Positions 21,114 to 24,039 of a stretch of 24,039 bases of DNA are shown here, piece by piece. This DNA comes from an uncultured Emergencia sp. (GTDB lineage Bacteria > Bacillota > Clostridia > Peptostreptococcales > Anaerovoracaceae). Numbering within the stretch: the first letter of the stretch is position 1; every line of letters starts with the position of its first letter. The notes under the pieces were generated by a model. It was not told the origin of the DNA and ran no database searches. It was given only the letters and a program-made list of their open reading frames with translations. Location: assembly GCA_937997955.1 (NCBI GenBank), contig CALLDR010000015.1, positions 1 through 24,039 on the forward strand, written 5' to 3'. A program made the position numbers and the translations under genes.

Positions 21114-23627
21114 ATGAAAAAAAGATTATTGGCAAGTTTGCTCTCTCTCGCTATGGTTGCAACAATGATGCCGGCGGCATTGGCGGATGATGAGGGTAAT
21201 GAGACAGCAGGCCGCGAAAATAGCAACAAACCTAATTTCGCTATCGATTCGGCTGATGCCTTGAGTGTTGCAATCGTTGGCGCTCAGGGCGATGATTATA
21301 CGATTGCACTGGATACCAATATCACGAGTGCCGTTTCAATTCCGAAGGATAAAAGTATTGTCTTGGATTTGAATGGTCATAAGCTGACCAATACAGAGGG
21401 TAAAGATACCATCACCGTTGCAAAAAACGCTACATTGACTATTACGGGTACAGGTACGGTAGATAATATTTCGCACGGTAAAGCAGCTATTTATAATATG
21501 GGTACCGCTACACTGAAAAATGGCGTGTTTGAACGATCCCAGGAAGCGGGTAAGGATGCCAAGGATAATGGTGGCAACAGCTACTATACGTTGCTGAACC
21601 ATGGCGTTATGACTGTTCAAGAGGATGTTACCGTTAATAATAAAGGTGGTTATTCTAGTTTATTTGATAATGGGTATTATTCTTGGAAGTCGAAAGACGG
21701 TATTGATAATCCTACTCTGACGATTGAAGGCGGCAAATTTAATGGCGGCTTAAACACCATCAAAAATGATGATGATGCAATTCTGAACATTGCAGGCGGT
21801 GAATTCATCAACTATACACAGGCAGCATTCCAGAACCATGGTTCGGCTATGGTCACGGGTGGTAAGTTCGAAGCAAATTCTGTATATTCCATTTATAACT
21901 GTGGCTGTGATCCAGAGCATGATCTGGGAAAGCTGGACATCTCTGACGGCACGTTCAATGGTCGGCTTGCTGTTGTAGGTGGCAACAGTGATGTTAATAT
22001 CACTGGCGGTACGTTCAACGGTACAATTTATAAGAATGCTGCTGATAAACTGTCGATCTCCGGTGGTACATTCAATACTGATGTTTCTAAGTACTGTGTT
22101 GATGGCAAAACGGCTCTGAAGCAGAACAATGGTACATTTGTTGTTGGAAAGCTGAAAAAGAACGAGGATGTTGTTGTTGCCGAAGCCGACAAGAAGGGCG
22201 ATACGCAGGCTACTGTAAATAATAGTATTACAGATAAAGGTGCTGCAACGGCAACTGGTGAGACTGTAGCTTCGACTGAAGCTATTAAAGATGACAACCC
22301 AATTGACGTAACGACTGAAGAGAATGCTATTACTGCATTGAAAAATGCAAGTATGATTACGCTTAATCCCGATGGTACGATTGGTAAGGATCAGACGGTC
22401 ACTATTGTAAAGGAAACTTATCTGGACGTTAAGGTTGAAGAGTATACGCTCGGTACAACTGAGGACACCTATAAGATTTCCATGGATATTACGCCTAAGT
22501 GCAATCTGATTGCCACTACTAACAAGGACAATCAGACTGAAGAGAATTCCGTAACGTTCTCTAAGGGTAATCTTATGAAGGTTACGGCAAAGACCAATGT
22601 TACTGTAACTCTTCCTAGCGTATTCGCAAACAAGCTTGTATACATCAATCACGACAACAAGGAACTGTACACTGCAACTGCTGATAAGGATAGCAAGATT
22701 ACTTTCGAAACCAATGGTTTCAGCCCGTTCACCTTCACACTGACGAAGCCGAGCGGATTTGACAATGGTTCTTCCGGTGGTTCCTCCGGCGGCGGTTCGT
22801 CCAGCTCCTCTACCTACAAGGTAACCGTTGCGACGGTTTCCAATGGTTCCGCCAAGGCTTCCGCATCTACGGCTGTCAAGGACGCGACCGTAACCGTAAC
22901 CCTGTCCCCGGACAAGGGCTACAAGCTTGATAAGATCACGGTAACCGATGCTTCCGGCAAGGAAATCGCGACTACAAAGAAGAGCGATACCTCCTACACG
23001 TTCACCATGCCGGCATCCGCAGTTACCGTAAAGGTTGCTTATGTCAAGGATGACGCAGCGGTTGTAGAGCCGACCACCGGCTTCAACGATGTTGCCGACA
23101 AGGACTGGTTCGCTGACGCTGTTAAGTATGTTGCCGACAAGGGCATGATGAACGGCACGAGCAAGACCACCTTCGGCCCGAACGACAGCACCACGCGCGG
23201 TATGATCGTAACCGTTCTGTACCGTCTGGAGAACGAGCCGAGCGCTGCTGCTGCATCGTTCACTGACGTCGTTTCTGGCCAGTACTACACGGACGCAGTC
23301 GCGTGGGCGAATGCGAACGGCATCGTTACCGGCTACGGCAACGGCAAGTTCGGTCCGAACGATGTTGTAACCCGCGAGCAGTTCGCGGCGATCCTGTATC
23401 GCTACGCGCAGTACAAGAAGTACGATGTTTCTGTCGGCGAGGATACCAATATCCTCAGTTATGCCGATGCGCAGAGCGTTTCTGCATATGCAATCCCGGC
23501 TATGCAGTGGGCAGGTGGTGCTGGCATCGTAAATGGCTCCAATGGTAAGCTGAATCCGCAGAATAACGCTACCCGTGCGGAAGTCGCAGCAATGCTGATG
23601 CGCTACTGCGAGAAGGTTGCAAAATAA
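21114..23627 (+). CDS. Secreted SLH-domain surface protein with beta-helix-like region, 837 residues
   Basis: A signal peptide (MKKRLLASLLSLAMVATMMP, cleavage likely after ALA at 22-24) is followed by a long N-terminal region (about 50-345) rich in GGxFN-type turns at about 206, 228, 249, 278, 298 and 317, as in right-handed beta-helix adhesins. A second beta domain (about 350-545) follows, then a Gly/Ser linker (550-566), a bacterial-repeat domain (568-645), and three SLH domains (about 656-705, 716-765, 781-835) with TRGM, TREQ and TRAE motifs. SLH triplets bind pyruvylated wall polymer, so the protein should sit on the cell surface. ATG 21114 has GGAGG 9 bases upstream and begins the signal peptide; the in-frame ATG at 20808 lies beside the riboswitch and is rejected. 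It is under the c-di-GMP riboswitch. Confidence 0.92.
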   Translation: MKKRLLASLLSLAMVATMMPAALADDEGNETAGRENSNKPNFAIDSADALSVAIVGAQGDDYTIALDTNITSAVSIPKDKSIVLDLNGHKLTNTEGKDTITVAKNATLTITGTGTVDNISHGKAAIYNMGTATLKNGVFERSQEAGKDAKDNGGNSYYTLLNHGVMTVQEDVTVNNKGGYSSLFDNGYYSWKSKDGIDNPTLTIEGGKFNGGLNTIKNDDDAILNIAGGEFINYTQAAFQNHGSAMVTGGKFEANSVYSIYNCGCDPEHDLGKLDISDGTFNGRLAVVGGNSDVNITGGTFNGTIYKNAADKLSISGGTFNTDVSKYCVDGKTALKQNNGTFVVGKLKKNEDVVVAEADKKGDTQATVNNSITDKGAATATGETVASTEAIKDDNPIDVTTEENAITALKNASMITLNPDGTIGKDQTVTIVKETYLDVKVEEYTLGTTEDTYKISMDITPKCNLIATTNKDNQTEENSVTFSKGNLMKVTAKTNVTVTLPSVFANKLVYINHDNKELYTATADKDSKITFETNGFSPFTFTLTKPSGFDNGSSGGSSGGGSSSSSTYKVTVATVSNGSAKASASTAVKDATVTVTLSPDKGYKLDKITVTDASGKEIATTKKSDTSYTFTMPASAVTVKVAYVKDDAAVVEPTTGFNDVADKDWFADAVKYVADKGMMNGTSKTTFGPNDSTTRGMIVTVLYRLENEPSAAAASFTDVVSGQYYTDAVAWANANGIVTGYGNGKFGPNDVVTREQFAAILYRYAQYKKYDVSVGEDTNILSYADAQSVSAYAIPAMQWAGGAGIVNGSNGKLNPQNNATRAEVAAMLMRYCEKVAK

Positions 23628-23656
23628 GTTCCGGATAAAGAAAAATAATACGGCTG

Positions 23657-23696
23657 AGCGGCCGCGGAATGAGAAATCGTTCTGCGGCCGCTTTTT
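23657..23696 (+). terminator. Intrinsic terminator of the SLH gene
   Basis: AGCGGCCGCGGAA (23657-23669) pairs with TTCTGCGGCCGCT (23680-23692), 13 positions with one wobble, and is followed by TTTTT. It lies 30 bases after the stop codon. Confidence 0.9.
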
Positions 23697-23717
23697 CGTA
23701 ACCGTCAAATCTCCAAC

Positions 23718-23757
23718 CAAAAAGCAAAGCACCGGATACCCTCAGGGTACCAGGTGC
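23718..23757 (-). terminator. Minus-strand intrinsic terminator
   Basis: GCACC (23729-23733) with GGTGC (23753-23757) and TACCC with GGGTA inside form a stem with a small internal loop. On the minus strand it is followed by TTTGCTTTTT. It lies 5 bases past the stop codon of the minus-strand ORF that runs in from the window edge. Confidence 0.65.
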
Positions 23758-23762
23758 ACAAA

Positions 23763-24039
23763 TCAGAATATGTCGGCTTCTGATGTGATGCCCAAAAATT
23801 CATCCACGGCATCCGCGATTGCATCCTGAGAGTCCTCGTCTGCCATATAAGAGTAGGCGTCATAAGTCTGGTCGATCGTATCTGCAAATCTGCTGGAAAG
23901 TCTGGGATGCCCGCGCGTGAATGCAGGAAAATTCTTTTTCACATAATATGAGTAATCTGCATAAACCGCCCATATAGCGGCGTCTGCACGGACTTTCAGC
24001 GACATCTTGCCGGAGAAATAGCGACGCCTCGCCGGAACG
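23763..24039 (-). CDS. Minus-strand ORF open at the window edge (hypothetical)
   Basis: The frame is open from the window edge to TGA at 23763-23765 (about 91 codons visible; first internal ATG at 24005). The C-terminal part is acidic and protein-like (DTIDQTYDAYSYMADEDSQD). A terminator follows directly, which argues for a real transcript. The upstream part overlaps a sequence resembling an IS21 end, and its translation KVRADAAIWAVYADYS parallels KVRAGGRIAAIYAIYS read outward from the left end of the IS21 element. It may therefore be the tail of a gene fused to an IS end, or chance. No family recognised. Confidence 0.35.
   Translation of the reverse strand, partial: VPARRRYFSGKMSLKVRADAAIWAVYADYSYYVKKNFPAFTRGHPRLSSRFADTIDQTYDAYSYMADEDSQDAIADAVDEFLGITSEADIF
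23941..24039. mobile_element. Probable end of a second IS21-type element (partial)
   Basis: From GCATAAACCGC through TCTGCACGGACTTTCAGCGA to TTGCCGGAG and CTCGCCGGA, the sequence aligns with the left end of the IS21 element (GCATAAATCGC, CTGCACGGACTTTTTCCGCC, GTGCCGGAG, TTACCGGAG) in the same orientation. It has diverged, so it is a relative and not a copy. The body of the element would lie to the right, outside the window. Confidence 0.5.

Noticed and set aside
21750..23732. A 660-codon open frame on the minus strand across the SLH gene.
   Set aside because: It is antisense to a gene with a signal peptide, recognisable domains and a terminator. It shows no family motif and arises from biased codon use on the other strand.
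1..24039. CRISPR arrays, tRNA or rRNA genes.
   Set aside because: No regularly spaced short repeats and no tRNA- or rRNA-like conserved segments were seen on either strand.

Overview
The window looks like a chromosomal surface-polysaccharide and cell-surface region from an anaerobic, gut-type Clostridia member of the Bacillota, perhaps Oscillospirales. The signs are Gram-positive Shine-Dalgarno sites, SLH-domain surface anchoring, a c-di-GMP-I riboswitch, ABC-2 polysaccharide export without an outer-membrane partner, and IS21-type elements. The lineage is inferred from gene style only, not from a marker gene.

Layout. 1-2709: the tail of an unknown gene, a 32-residue membrane peptide, a 60-residue excisionase-type HTH protein, then three serine-recombinase-like genes in tandem. 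The first two keep the catalytic Ser and Arg residues. The third has lost them and keeps only the C-terminal HTH. It is also the first gene of the polysaccharide operon, behind a near-consensus promoter and a stem-loop leader. 2730-17489: a co-directional cluster with tight spacing: ABC-2 permease with an extra N-terminal ectodomain, its ATPase, rfbA copy 1, galE, a GT2, a GT2-GT4 fusion, two more GT2 enzymes, a pyruvyltransferase with a coiled-coil repeat tail, a GT-C-like membrane protein, a GtrB-like polyprenyl-phosphate glycosyltransferase, a GtrA-like flippase, and rfbA copy 2. A strong terminator follows at 17583. 17490-20620: an orphan promoter and ribosome site with only 19 codons, then an IS21-family element (istA/istB on the minus strand) with long imperfect inverted ends. 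20735-23696: a promoter, a c-di-GMP-I riboswitch and an 837-residue secreted protein with a beta-helix-like region and three SLH domains. 23697-24039: a minus-strand terminator, a minus-strand ORF open at the window edge, and what looks like the end of a second IS21-type element.

How the parts fit. The glycosyltransferases build a polymer on a lipid carrier and the ABC transporter moves it across the membrane. The Gtr-like trio probably adds side-chain sugars outside. The pyruvyltransferase probably places ketal-pyruvate on the polymer. Pyruvylated wall polymer is the known ligand of SLH domains, so the neighbouring SLH protein may anchor to this polymer, with its expression set by c-di-GMP.

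Most notable: the two rfbA genes encode the same protein and are base-identical over a central 641-bp tract, while the two ends carry 21 synonymous differences and one start-codon difference. This is the footprint expected of gene conversion. The copies are direct repeats bracketing the variable, partly AT-rich sugar cassette. Not seen here: rmlB, rmlC, rmlD, an initiating sugar-phosphate transferase, tRNA, rRNA or CRISPR.
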